DNA from: Microbacteriaceae bacterium PS02344
GTDB taxonomy: Bacteria; Actinomycetota; Actinomycetes; Actinomycetales; Microbacteriaceae
Reading direction: 5' to 3'
Length of the DNA stretch: 40,637 nt
Assembly: GCA_029959905.1 (NCBI GenBank)
Contig: JASCNZ010000024.1
Location: 1 to 40,637, forward strand
In this document: one piece after another, positions 1 to 8,214 of the stretch
Layout: each line of letters opens with the position of its first letter
Numbering within the stretch: position 1 is the first letter of the stretch
Position numbers and translations under genes: made by a program
The notes under the pieces: model-generated
The model's input: the letters and a program-made list of their open reading frames with translations, nothing else
What the model was told of the DNA's origin: nothing
The model's database searches: none

Positions 1-71
1 GCCGCCCCCCCCCCCCCCCCCCCCCCCCGCCGCGCGGGGGGGGGGGGCCCCCCCCCCCCCCCCTTCGAGCG
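1..71. other. Poly-C/poly-G low-complexity end, probable artefact
   Basis: The first 60-odd bases are almost only C and G in long runs, directly abutting the end of pheT. The same kind of sequence closes the right end of the window and a smaller tract sits at 5257-5300. I read this as unreliable sequence at a contig edge, because two-colour sequencing reports missing signal as G and such reads assemble into homopolymer caps. No gene or site should be called in it. Confidence 0.8.
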
Positions 72-86
72 ATGTTGCGTTCGACG

Positions 87-2591
87 TCACTCGCGGAGCG
101 CCGCTCCGAACCGCTCGGCAGCGGCCGCGACGCCAGCGAGCTTTGCCTCGCTCGCCTCGGCAGCCGTGAGGGTGCGGTCGTCGGCGCGGAACCGCAGGGC
201 GAACGTGAGGCTCTTCGACCCCTCGGGCACGCCCTCTCCGCGATAGTCGTCGACCATCCGCACCGACTCCAGGAGCGCACCGGCCCCCTCGGCGAGCGCT
301 GCCTTCACCTCGCCGGCGGGAACATCCGCCGCGAGCATGAGGGACACGTCCTGCGTCGCCGCCGGGAAGGTCGACAGCGACGCCGCGACGATCCGCTCCC
401 CCGCGAGCGCGAGGACGAGATCGAGGTCGAGCTCGAACACGACCGCGCGCCCCGGCAGGTCGGCGTCGGCGGAGACGGACGGATGCAGTTCACCGACGTA
501 CCCGACGACGGTATCGCCGACGCGCAGCTCTCCCGCGCGGCCAGGGTGCAGCGCCGCACGCTGGGTCTGCACGACATCGATCTCGACGCCCGCGGCAACC
601 GCGATCACGCGCACCGCGTCGAGCGCGGCCGACAGGTCGGCCGGCTCCGCCGGTCGCCCGGGCTGTCGCGGCGTGACGTTGCCGGTGAGCAGCGCCGCGA
701 CGTACCGGTTCTGCGGCGGGATCGACGCGTTCAACGCGGCCAGGGTCTCGTCGGACGGACGCTCGCCGAGGGGGGGAACGTCCTCGGTGCCGTAGGTCAC
801 GCCCTCGACGGGCAGGAAGACCGCCCCGGTCTCGAAGATCGCGAGGTCCGTGAGGCCGCGAGCGATGTTGCGGTGAGCAGTCTGCAGCAGCCCCGGAATC
901 AACGAGCGGCGCAGGAACGGCGCCTGGCCGTCGAGCGGGTTCGCCAGACGGATGCTCGGCAGAACCTCACCCGAGGGTGAACCGTGCAGATCGTTCTGCG
1001 CCTGCGTCGTGAAGGGGAACGCGGGCGTCTCGACGAAGCCGGCGGCGGCGAGCGCGTCGGCCACCCGGCGCCGCCCCTGCTGGTGCGCGGTGAGGCCGCG
1101 GCCGGAGGGGGGCGTGGGCAGAACGGACGGGATGCGGTCGAGTCCGTGGATGCGCGCGACCTCTTCGGCCAGCGTCCACTTGTCGGTGAGATCCGGGCGC
1201 CAGGTGGGCGGGATGACGTTCCAGCCCGCGTCGGACTCCTCGACCTCCGCGCCGATCATCTCGAGCGCGCCGACGATCTCGTCCGTCGAGTAGTCGACCC
1301 CGATGAGCCCCTCGACGAATCCGGTCGGGAGCTCGATTCCGGGCACGAACACCTCGGCGAACAACGCCCCGCCCTCGTCGGTGAGGGTGCCCCCGGCGAG
1401 CTCGACCATGAGATCGGCCGCCCGCCGCGCGGCCACGAACGGCACGAGCGGGTCGACGCCGCGTTCGAAGCGTTTGGACGCTTCGCTGGGCAGCTTGTGG
1501 CGACGCGCGGTGCGGGCGATCGTCGTCGGATCGAACGTCGCGGCCTCGATGAGGACGTTGCGGGTCGCCCCGCTCATCTCGGTGGTCCCGCCACCCATGA
1601 CCCCGGCGAGGCCGATGGGACCCGATTCGTCTGTGATGAGCAGATCCTCACCGTCGAGCGTGCGCTCCTGACCGTCGAGGGTCGTGAGCTTCTCGCCGGG
1701 CTCGGCCCGGCGCACCGTGATGCCGCCCGTCAGCCGATCGAGATCGTAACCGTGCAGCGGCTGGCCCAGCTCGAGCATGACGTAGTTCGTGATGTCGATG
1801 AGCACACCGAGCGAGCGCATGCCGGCGAGCGAGAGGCGCGCGACCATCCAGGGCGGCGTCGGCCGCGAGGGGTCGACGCCGCGCACGACGCGGGTCACGA
1901 ACTCGCTGGCGCCCGCGCGTCCGCGCACGGGTGCACGGTCGTCGACGACCGCCGTGCGACCACTGCCGGGCTGAAGGTCGGCGAAGGCCCGGTCGGCCGG
2001 ATCGCGGAACGCGGCCCCCGTCGCATGCGAGTACTCGCGGGCCACGCCGCGCACCGAGAACGCGTAGCCGCGGTCGGGCGTGACGTTGATGTCGATCGCG
2101 ACGTCGTCGAGCCCGAGGAGCGCGATGGCGTCGGTGCCGACGGGCGGGTCGATACCCAGGGAGCCCAGCACGAGGATGCCGTCGTGCTCGTCGCCGAGTC
2201 CGAGTTCGCGGGCCGAGGCGATCATGCCGTCGGAGACATGGCCGTAGGTCTTGCGTGCGGCGATCGGGAACGGCCCGGGCAGCACGGCGCCCGGCAGCGT
2301 CACGACGACCTTGTCACCCGCGACGAAGTTGTGCGCGCCGCACACGATGCCGCGCACGCCGCCATTCGCCTCGCCGACGTCGACCTGGCACCAGTTGATC
2401 GTCTTGCCGTTCGACTGCGGCTCGGGCTCGAGCGATACGACCTGCCCGACGACGACCGGACCGGAGATCTCGAAGCGGTGAACGTCCTCCTCCTCGAAGC
2501 CGACCGTCACCAATGCCGCGAGGACATCCTCGGGCGTGGCATCCGCTGCCACATCGACGAACTCACGCAACCACGAAAGCGGGACGCGCAT
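87..2591 (-). CDS. pheT: Phenylalanine--tRNA ligase beta subunit
   Basis: The beta chain of the cytoplasmic alpha2-beta2 enzyme that charges tRNA-Phe; it carries tRNA recognition and editing. The 834-residue product has the usual length and starts with the conserved MRVPLSWLREFVD. In order it shows an EMAP-like tRNA-binding domain (about residues 40-150), the B3/B4 editing region, the B5 domain and a C-terminal ferredoxin-fold anticodon-binding domain beginning near FPAATQDVSLML. I chose the ATG at 2591, which overlaps the pheS stop as TGATG, over the GTG one codon upstream, because family members begin with MRVPLSW. Translation is probably coupled to pheS. The stop codon lies only about 15 bases from the artefactual left end, but the gene appears complete. 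Confidence 0.97.
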   Translation of the reverse strand: MRVPLSWLREFVDVAADATPEDVLAALVTVGFEEEDVHRFEISGPVVVGQVVSLEPEPQSNGKTINWCQVDVGEANGGVRGIVCGAHNFVAGDKVVVTLPGAVLPGPFPIAARKTYGHVSDGMIASARELGLGDEHDGILVLGSLGIDPPVGTDAIALLGLDDVAIDINVTPDRGYAFSVRGVAREYSHATGAAFRDPADRAFADLQPGSGRTAVVDDRAPVRGRAGASEFVTRVVRGVDPSRPTPPWMVARLSLAGMRSLGVLIDITNYVMLELGQPLHGYDLDRLTGGITVRRAEPGEKLTTLDGQERTLDGEDLLITDESGPIGLAGVMGGGTTEMSGATRNVLIEAATFDPTTIARTARRHKLPSEASKRFERGVDPLVPFVAARRAADLMVELAGGTLTDEGGALFAEVFVPGIELPTGFVEGLIGVDYSTDEIVGALEMIGAEVEESDAGWNVIPPTWRPDLTDKWTLAEEVARIHGLDRIPSVLPTPPSGRGLTAHQQGRRRVADALAAAGFVETPAFPFTTQAQNDLHGSPSGEVLPSIRLANPLDGQAPFLRRSLIPGLLQTAHRNIARGLTDLAIFETGAVFLPVEGVTYGTEDVPPLGERPSDETLAALNASIPPQNRYVAALLTGNVTPRQPGRPAEPADLSAALDAVRVIAVAAGVEIDVVQTQRAALHPGRAGELRVGDTVVGYVGELHPSVSADADLPGRAVVFELDLDLVLALAGERIVAASLSTFPAATQDVSLMLAADVPAGEVKAALAEGAGALLESVRMVDDYRGEGVPEGSKSLTFALRFRADDRTLTAAEASEAKLAGVAAAAERFGAALRE

Positions 2592-3631
2592 CACACCACC
2601 ATCCCGTACTGCTCGCTGAAACGGACATCACCCTCGGCCATGTCGCGCATGTCCTGCACGTCGCTGCGGAACATCAGCCCGCGCTCGATCCCCATGCCGA
2701 AGGCGAAGCCGCTGTAGACCTCGGGGTCGATCCCGGCAGCGCGCAGCACGTTCGGGTTGACCATGCCGCAGCCGCCCCACTCGATCCAGCGCGCGCCGCC
2801 CTTGAAGGTCGGGTGCCAGAGGTCGAGCTCGGCGGAGGGCTCGGTGAAGGGGAAGTAGTTGGTGCGGAACCGCGTCTTCGCCTCGGGGCCGAAGAGCTGC
2901 TTGGCGAAGTGGTCGAGCGTGCCCTTGAGGTGCGCCATCGTGATCCCCTTGTCGATGACGAGACCCTCGAACTGGGTGAAGACGGGCAGATGCGTGGCAT
3001 CGAACTCGTCCGTGCGATAGACGCGGCCGGGGCACAGCACGTAGATCGGGAGCTCGCGGTCGAGCATCGAGCGCACCTGGACGGGACTCGTGTGCGTGCG
3101 CATCACCAGATGCCGAGAGGTCGGATCGACGTAGAACGTGTCCTGCTCCTGGCGGGCCGGGTGGTCGACGTCGAAGTTGAGGGCGTCGAAGTTGAACCAC
3201 TCGTGCTCGAGCTCCGGCCCCTCCGCGATCTCCCATCCCATGCCGACGAAGATGTCGCAGACCTGGTCTTGCAGCAACGAAAGCGGATGCCGCGCGCCCA
3301 CCCGCGCGCGCGATGGCACGGCGGTGATGTCGATGCGCTCGGCCTCGAGACGGGCGGCGACCTCGGCGGCCTCGAGCTCGGCCTCCTTGGCGGCCAGCGC
3401 CTGCGTGACCCGCCCGCGGCCCTGGCCGATGAGCTTGCCGAACGTGGCCTTGTCGGCCGGCGCGACCTGGCGCATCGATGCGTTGAGCACGGCGAGCGGC
3501 GAGCCGTCCGCGACATGCGCGGCGCGGGCTGCCTTCAGCTCGGCCGTGTCGGCGGCTGCGGCGATCGCCGCGAGTGCGGCGGCGACGGCCTGCTCGACCG
3601 CTTCCGGGGTGATTTCTGGAGTCTCGGACAC
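2591..3631 (-). CDS. pheS: Phenylalanine--tRNA ligase alpha subunit
   Basis: The catalytic alpha chain of phenylalanyl-tRNA synthetase, a class II enzyme that forms Phe-AMP and transfers Phe to tRNA. The product is 346 residues, the usual length. An N-terminal alanine-rich coiled-coil arm (about residues 1-90) that contacts tRNA precedes the catalytic core. Motif 2 is visible as FRTNYFPFTEPSAELD and motif 3 as GFAFGMGIERGLMFR. The start is GTG at 3631, with a TAGACT -10 element 8 bases upstream, so the transcript is probably leaderless. No T-box or leader-peptide attenuator fits in the 51-base gap to gluD. pheT follows with a one-base stop/start overlap, giving a two-gene operon. Confidence 0.97.
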   Translation of the reverse strand: MSETPEITPEAVEQAVAAALAAIAAAADTAELKAARAAHVADGSPLAVLNASMRQVAPADKATFGKLIGQGRGRVTQALAAKEAELEAAEVAARLEAERIDITAVPSRARVGARHPLSLLQDQVCDIFVGMGWEIAEGPELEHEWFNFDALNFDVDHPARQEQDTFYVDPTSRHLVMRTHTSPVQVRSMLDRELPIYVLCPGRVYRTDEFDATHLPVFTQFEGLVIDKGITMAHLKGTLDHFAKQLFGPEAKTRFRTNYFPFTEPSAELDLWHPTFKGGARWIEWGGCGMVNPNVLRAAGIDPEVYSGFAFGMGIERGLMFRSDVQDMRDMAEGDVRFSEQYGMVV

Positions 3632-3645
3632 GAGAGTCGAGTCTA
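3632..3645 (-). promoter_or_regulatory. pheS promoter -10 element, leaderless geometry
   Basis: On the minus strand TAGACT (3645-3640) ends 8 bases before the GTG of pheS. Transcription would start at or next to the start codon. No Shine-Dalgarno sequence is present in that gap. Confidence 0.55.
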
Positions 3646-3682
3646 CCGGCGCGAGGTGGCGGGAGCGGACTCCCGCCCCCGC

Positions 3683-4606
3683 TCACCCTCCGGTGCTGGT
3701 GCCGTCGTACTTGCCCGCCCCGCGCTGCAGGGCGATGAGCTCGGTGTTGGTGCCGTCCTCGTGCGTGCGCGGGTCGGGTCCGACTGCGGCCTCGATGCCG
3801 CGCACCTTGGTCGAGCGACGCGTGCGCACCTCGACCCATTTCGCGATGCCCGCGAGGATGAGGCACAGCACGATGTAGATGCCGCCGATGACGAAGGCCG
3901 ACTGCAGGATCGGACGCCCCTGCTGCGACGTGAGCTGCTTGGCGTAGTACAGCAGCTCGGGGTAGGTGATGATGAAGCCGAGCGCGGTGTCCTTCATGGT
4001 GACCACGAGCTGAGCGACGACGACCGGCAGCATCGCGCGGATGGCCTGCGGCAGGAGGATGAGCCGCATGACCCCGCTCTTGCGCAGGCCGATGGCGTAG
4101 CCGGCCTCCTTCTGCCCCTTGGGCAGCGATTCGACGCCGGCACGGATGACCTCGGCGAGGACCGAGCCGTTGTAGGCCATGAGGGCGATGACGACCGCCC
4201 AGTACGGCTCCATCTTCACCCCGACGACCGGCAGGCCGTAGTACAGCAGCATCATGAAGACGAGCACCGGCACGGCGCGGAAGAGCTCGGTGATGACGGT
4301 GACGGGCACGCGCACCCAGGCGTGGTCGGACAGACGACCGATCGCCAGCACGAACCCGAGCACCAGGCTCAGCACAGCGGCGAGGGCGAAGGCGGCGAGG
4401 GTGTTTCCGAGCGCCTTGGCGATGCCCATCCACACGTTCGCGAACGTGAAGACGTACCACTTCTCGGCCGAGAACTGCCCGGTCTCGAGCATGCGGTAGA
4501 CGATGAAGCCGATGGCGGCGAGCACCACGAGGATGGTGACCACGGCCAGGATGCGATTGCGGGCGATGGCCCGGGGACCCGGGACGTCGTAGAGCACGGA
4601 AGTCAT
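3683..4606 (-). CDS. gluD: Amino-acid ABC transporter permease (GluD-like)
   Basis: The second membrane permease of a polar amino-acid ABC importer of the His/Glu/Gln/Arg type. The 307-residue product has a cytoplasmic N-terminus, several hydrophobic membrane spans and the EAA-type loop GQKEAGYAIGLRKSG that docks the ATPase. The start ATG at 4606 overlaps the gluC stop as ATGA, so it is translationally coupled. The longer open frame upstream is only a shadow of gluC. The C-terminal tail of about 45 residues is polar and likely cytoplasmic. The order ATPase, binding protein, permease, permease matches gluABCD of Corynebacterium glutamicum, which imports glutamate. The substrate here is inferred from that gene order. 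Confidence 0.9.
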   Translation of the reverse strand: MTSVLYDVPGPRAIARNRILAVVTILVVLAAIGFIVYRMLETGQFSAEKWYVFTFANVWMGIAKALGNTLAAFALAAVLSLVLGFVLAIGRLSDHAWVRVPVTVITELFRAVPVLVFMMLLYYGLPVVGVKMEPYWAVVIALMAYNGSVLAEVIRAGVESLPKGQKEAGYAIGLRKSGVMRLILLPQAIRAMLPVVVAQLVVTMKDTALGFIITYPELLYYAKQLTSQQGRPILQSAFVIGGIYIVLCLILAGIAKWVEVRTRRSTKVRGIEAAVGPDPRTHEDGTNTELIALQRGAGKYDGTSTGG

Positions 4607-5259
4607 CGCGCGATCCTCCATCGGTTCTCGAGATGGCGCTGTACAGCGCTCATCAGCAGCACGAGGACGACGAAGACGACCGCCACCCAGAGCAGCACCT
4701 CCATCGGGTTGCCCGGCCGGTCGGCCGAGTCGTTGACCGTCGAACGCAGCGCGGCGAGCTCGGCGACCGAGAAGCCCGCGGCGACGGTCGTGTTCTTGAG
4801 CAGCGCGATGAACACGCTCATCATCGGCGGGACGACCGAGCGGAAGGCCTGCGGAAGCACCACGAGGGTCATGACCTGGCCGAACGGGAGGCCGATCGCG
4901 CGGGCCGCCTCGGCCTGCCCCACCGGCACCGTGTTGATGCCGGCGCGCAGCACCTCGGCGACGTAGGTCGCCGTGTAGATGCCGATGGCGAGGATGCCGA
5001 GGGTGAGGTTCGACAGCTCGGGGAGGCCGAGCTGCGGGTACCCGAACACGAAGAAGAAGAAGACGAGCGTGAGCGGGGTGTTGCGCACGATGTTGACGTA
5101 CGCGGTGCCGACCCCGCGTGCGATCGGGATGGGCGAGACGCGCATGGCGCCCACGATGATGCCCAACACGAGGGCGATGATCCCGCCGATGGCGAAGACG
5201 AGCAGCGTGTTGCCGATCGCCTGCCCCCACAGGTCGAGATTGCCGAAGATGACGTCCCC
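4603..5259 (-). CDS. gluC: Amino-acid ABC transporter permease (GluC-like), start codon damaged
   Basis: The first permease of the glutamate-type importer. The reliable part shows hydrophobic spans and the EAA loop GQAEAARAIGLPFGQVMT. Homology-style reading extends upstream of the first ordinary start (GTG at 5169) through an in-frame segment reading DVIFGNLDLWGQAIGNTL, which looks like a normal GluC N-terminus. At the expected start (5259-5257) the sequence reads GGG, next to an 11-base C run on the plus strand (5261-5271). No ATG, GTG or TTG occurs in frame between there and the stop at 5286-5284. The true start was probably an ATG or GTG at 5259 with its ribosome site just upstream, lost to miscalled bases. 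About 218 residues result. The end overlaps gluD by ATGA. Confidence 0.82.
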   Translation of the reverse strand, partial: GDVIFGNLDLWGQAIGNTLLVFAIGGIIALVLGIIVGAMRVSPIPIARGVGTAYVNIVRNTPLTLVFFFFVFGYPQLGLPELSNLTLGILAIGIYTATYVAEVLRAGINTVPVGQAEAARAIGLPFGQVMTLVVLPQAFRSVVPPMMSVFIALLKNTTVAAGFSVAELAALRSTVNDSADRPGNPMEVLLWVAVVFVVLVLLMSAVQRHLENRWRIAR

Positions 5260-5320
5260 GCCCCCCCCCCCTTGTTCCGGTGGTCAGGGGGGGCCCCCGC
5301 GGCGGCGGCCGCCCATGACG
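5257..5320 (-). other. gluB-gluC junction: GC-rich hairpin region with C11 run
   Basis: Between the gluB stop and gluC the sequence is almost pure G and C, flanked by GTCA and TGAC, and can fold into a very stable hairpin. Hairpins between binding-protein and permease genes commonly lower downstream expression, which would fit here. The C11 run at 5261-5271 looks like degraded base calls and hides the gluC ribosome-binding site and start, so the details of the fold cannot be trusted. Confidence 0.55.
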
Positions 5321-5328
5321 GGATCAGA

Positions 5329-6237
5329 TCAGTACGCGTCGACCTCGGGCTGCTCGACCTCGATGCCGCTCGAACCGAGGTTCTTGTCGAAGATCGCCTG
5401 CCAGATGTCGGGGTTCTCGGTGAAGAGGTCGTTGATGTGCGCACGCAGTGCGTCATCGCCCTTCTCGAGGCCCACGCCGTAGCGCTCCTCGGTGAAGAGC
5501 CCGCCGGTGACCTTCACGTCGTCCGGGTACTGCGCCGCGTAACCGATCAGGATGGCCTGGTCGGTGGTGACCGCGTCGACCTTGCCGTCGATCAGGTCCT
5601 GCACGCAGGCGGAGTACAGGTCGTACTCCTGGGTCTTGATGTCGGGGAAGTTCGCCTTGATGTTCTGGATCGGCGTCGAACCGGTCGCCGAGCAGACGGT
5701 CTTGCCGTTGAAGTCCTCGAGCTTGTCAGCCTCGTCGGCGTCGGCCGCGACGAGCAGGCCCTGGCCGGTGATGAAGTACGGGCCGGCGAAGTCGATCTGC
5801 TCCTTGCGCTTGTCGTTGATCGAGTAGGTGCCGACGTAGTAGTCGATGTCGCCGTTCACGATCGCCTGCTCGCGGTTGGCGGAGGCGATCGGCTTGAACT
5901 CGATCTTGTCCTCGTCGTAGCCGAGCGACGCGGCGATCCAGCGCGCGATGTCGACGTCGAAGCCCGTGCGCTCGCCCGACGTGACGTCGAGGTAGCCCAG
6001 ACCCGGCTGGTCCTCCTTGACACCGACGACGACCTTGTCGCGGTCGGTGATGCGCTCGAAGGTGGGGCTGTCGTCGACGGTGACGTCGGACGCGACCTCG
6101 AACCAGGTGCTGTCCTCGCCCTCGTCGCCGCCGGCGTCGCCGCCGGGGTTCGACGGGGTGCCGCTGTTGCAGGCGGTCAGCGCGAGCAGCGCGGCCGCCG
6201 CGATCCCGATCCCTGCCAGTGTGCGTGTGCGTCGCAT
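5329..6237 (-). CDS. gluB: Glutamate-type ABC transporter substrate-binding lipoprotein
   Basis: The extracytoplasmic receptor of the gluABCD importer. A lipoprotein signal peptide is clear: basic MRRTR, a hydrophobic stretch and lipobox LTAC with the lipidated cysteine at residue 23. A Gly/Asp/Glu-rich linker follows, then a family 3 solute-binding fold that includes GYLDVTSGERTGFDVDIARW and DYYVGTYSINDKRKEQIDFA, typical of glutamate and glutamine receptors. The length is 302 residues from the ATG at 6237, chosen because AAGGAG lies 6 bases upstream; an ATG two codons earlier abuts the ribosome site and is unlikely. It lies 43 bases downstream of gluA. The conserved acidic and aromatic pocket fits glutamate, but the exact ligand is inferred. 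Confidence 0.93.
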   Translation of the reverse strand: MRRTRTLAGIGIAAAALLALTACNSGTPSNPGGDAGGDEGEDSTWFEVASDVTVDDSPTFERITDRDKVVVGVKEDQPGLGYLDVTSGERTGFDVDIARWIAASLGYDEDKIEFKPIASANREQAIVNGDIDYYVGTYSINDKRKEQIDFAGPYFITGQGLLVAADADEADKLEDFNGKTVCSATGSTPIQNIKANFPDIKTQEYDLYSACVQDLIDGKVDAVTTDQAILIGYAAQYPDDVKVTGGLFTEERYGVGLEKGDDALRAHINDLFTENPDIWQAIFDKNLGSSGIEVEQPEVDAY

Positions 6238-6280
6238 GTGCATCTCCTTGATGTGCTGTGTGGTGCGGGTCTGTGGATGA

Positions 6281-7024
6281 TCAGTGGGTCAGGAGCTTCG
6301 AGAGGAAGTCCTTCGCACGATCGCTCTTGGGGTGGGTGAAGAACTCCTCGGGGGTCGCCTCCTCGACGATGCGCCCGTCGGCCATGAACACCACCCGGTC
6401 GGCCGCCTTGCGGGCGAAGCCCATCTCGTGCGTGACGACGATCATCGTCATGCCCTCCTGGGCGAGTTCGACCATCACGTCGAGGACCTCGTTGATCATC
6501 TCGGGGTCGAGAGCGCTGGTGGGCTCGTCGAACAGCATCACCTTGGGGTGCATCGCGAGGGCCCGCGCGATGGCGACGCGCTGCTGCTGGCCTCCGGAGA
6601 GCTGTGCGGGGAGCTTCGACGCCTGCTTCGCCACTCCGACGCGCTCGAGCAGCTCCATGGCCTCGCGCTCGGCGTCGGCCTTCTTCAGGCCGCGCACCTT
6701 GATCGGGCCGAGCGTCACGTTCTCGAGGATCGTGAGGTGGGCGAACAGGTTGAACGACTGGAAGACCATCCCGACGTCGGCGCGCAGTGTCGCGAGGCCG
6801 CGGCCCTCGGCGGGCAGCTCCTTGCCATCGATGCGGATGCTGCCACTGGTGATCGTCTCAAGGCGGTTGATGGTGCGGCACAGCGTGGACTTGCCCGACC
6901 CGGACGGGCCGATCACCACCACGACCTCGCCGGCGTTGACCGCGAGGTCGATGTCGGTGAGGGCCTGGAAGTCTCCGTAGTGCTTCTGCACGTTCTCGAC
7001 CACGACAAGGGGCTGACCGGTCAT
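6281..7024 (-). CDS. gluA: Amino-acid ABC transporter ATP-binding protein
   Basis: The ATPase that drives the glutamate-type importer. The 247-residue product carries Walker [10 protein letters not shown] (39-47), the signature LSGGQQQ (142-148), Walker B with the DE pair at 166-167 and the H-loop THEMGFA. This composition is standard for the polar amino-acid uptake family (GlnQ/HisP/GluA). The ATG at 7024 is preceded by GGAGAG with a 3-base gap. It is the first gene of the operon. The 227-base upstream region holds an 11-bp-spaced direct repeat and a palindrome next to the two-component operon, so regulation from there is possible. Confidence 0.95.
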   Translation of the reverse strand: MTGQPLVVVENVQKHYGDFQALTDIDLAVNAGEVVVVIGPSGSGKSTLCRTINRLETITSGSIRIDGKELPAEGRGLATLRADVGMVFQSFNLFAHLTILENVTLGPIKVRGLKKADAEREAMELLERVGVAKQASKLPAQLSGGQQQRVAIARALAMHPKVMLFDEPTSALDPEMINEVLDVMVELAQEGMTMIVVTHEMGFARKAADRVVFMADGRIVEEATPEEFFTHPKSDRAKDFLSKLLTH

Positions 7025-7182
7025 GTTCTCTCCAAACTCGCCAGGTCGTCGGCAATGCTCGATCGGGGTTCGTCCCCGGTGGGTTCAGTATGCGCGCCAC
7101 CCGTCCCCACGGGCATCATTGTTCGCCGTCGAATCGTGCGCGACCGACCTCACGATCCCAGAGCGCCCCGGCGGTGTCAGAC

Positions 7183-7201
7183 TTCTTGAGTATTTCTTGA
7201 G
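7183..7201. repeat. Direct repeat TTCTTGAG x2 at 11-bp spacing upstream of gluA
   Basis: TTCTTGAG occurs at 7183-7190 and again at 7194-7201, exactly 11 bases apart on the same DNA face. Paired direct repeats at this period are the usual DNA site of OmpR/PhoB-type regulators, and such a regulator is encoded 2.4 kb away in the adjacent operon. On the minus strand a CTGACA-N17-GATCGT pair just downstream could be the gluA promoter. The role is inferred. Confidence 0.5.
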
Positions 7202-7205
7202 GGTC

Positions 7206-7221
7206 GTAACACGGGTGTTAC
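7206..7221. promoter_or_regulatory. 16-bp palindrome, candidate operator
   Basis: GTAACAC-GG-GTGTTAC is a perfect inverted repeat with a 2-base centre, 30 bases after the stop of the TAXI-receptor gene and 4 bases from the direct repeat. It is AT-richer than the surroundings and lacks a T-run, so a dimeric regulator site is more likely than a terminator. I do not recognise the family. Confidence 0.45.
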
Positions 7222-7251
7222 CGGGACGGTCGGGCGCACCGCCGCGCGGCC

Positions 7252-8214
7252 TCAGCCGCGCTCGTCGCGGTAGTACTCGACGGCACCGGGGTGCAGCTCG
7301 ACCGGCTCGGTGAAGATGGCCTGCCGTCGGCCGAGCAACGCTGCCGCGGGGAGTTCCGCCGCCATCCGCGTGCGTGCCTCGAACAGCACCTCCAGCACGT
7401 CGCGCACGACCGCGTCCGGAGCGTCCGACGAGACGACGAGATAGTTGGGCACCGCCATGGTGGGCACCGAGGAGTCGAGCGCGTAGACCCCCGCGGGGAA
7501 ATCCGACGACCGGTACGCGTCTGAGTACTGCGCATTGACCGCGTTGACCCACTCCTGCTCGATCGGGAGGAGGCGCAACGGCACTTCCTCCGACAGGTCC
7601 TCGATCCCCGGGGTCGGCAGACCACCCACCCAGAAGAAGCCGTCGATCTCGCCGCTCTGCAGGGCGTCGATCGACTCCCGCAGGTCGAGCTGCGGGTTGC
7701 GCACCTCACCGGGGTCGACGCCCGCCGCCGTGAGGATGCGCGTCGCGATCACGTTGACTCCCGAGCCCACAGCGCCGAGGGAGACCACCCGTCCGGCGAG
7801 ACCGTCGATACCGGTGATCGCGGCGTCCTCGCGCACGACCACGTGCACGTACTCGTCGTACAGCCGCGCGGCGGCACGGATGTCGAGCGGCTCCGAGAAC
7901 GCCCCGCGGCCGGCGACGGCGTCGGCCGCCGCATCCCCCTGAGCGAAGCCGAGCAGGGCCTCGCCCGCCGCGACGCGTCGCAGGTTGTCGACCGAGCCCT
8001 CGGTCTCGTCGACCGAGACGTCGACGTCGAGCGCATCCGACAACTCATCGGCGAGACGGCTGCCATAGTCGTAGTACACCCCGGTGGCGCTGCCGCCCGC
8101 GATCACCGCGGGGACGTCCGCCCACTCGGACGCGCGCGGAGCGCATCCGCTCACCGCGAGGAGGACGAGCGTCGCCACGACCGCCGCTGACATCTTCCGC
8201 ATCCGCCGGATCAT
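7252..8214 (-). CDS. TAXI-family solute-binding lipoprotein (orphan)
   Basis: A periplasmic-type receptor of the TAXI class, normally the binding subunit of TRAP transporters. The 320-residue product begins with a lipoprotein signal (lipobox AVSGC, cysteine at residue 24) and then the typical TAXI start IAGGSATGVYYDYGSRLADEL. Further family features are the region around LGFAQGDAAADA and GEIDGFFWVGGLPTPGIEDL. The ATG at 8214 overlaps the kinase stop as ATGA, so the two are translated together. No DctQ/DctM-type TRAP permease is in the window. The coupling to a sensor kinase suggests that the protein presents a ligand to the kinase rather than feeding a transporter; this is inference. The longer frame upstream is a shadow of the kinase gene. 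Confidence 0.88.
   Translation of the reverse strand: MIRRMRKMSAAVVATLVLLAVSGCAPRASEWADVPAVIAGGSATGVYYDYGSRLADELSDALDVDVSVDETEGSVDNLRRVAAGEALLGFAQGDAAADAVAGRGAFSEPLDIRAAARLYDEYVHVVVREDAAITGIDGLAGRVVSLGAVGSGVNVIATRILTAAGVDPGEVRNPQLDLRESIDALQSGEIDGFFWVGGLPTPGIEDLSEEVPLRLLPIEQEWVNAVNAQYSDAYRSSDFPAGVYALDSSVPTMAVPNYLVVSSDAPDAVVRDVLEVLFEARTRMAAELPAAALLGRRQAIFTEPVELHPGAVEYYRDERG

Noticed and set aside
3632..3682. T-box or leader-peptide attenuation of pheST
   Set aside because: The gap is only 51 bases and a -10 element lies 8 bases from the start codon, leaving no room for a leader RNA.
2513..4966. An 817-codon open frame on the plus strand across pheS, gluD and gluC
   Set aside because: It is antisense to three well-supported genes and rich in His, Asp and Arg, without recognisable domains.
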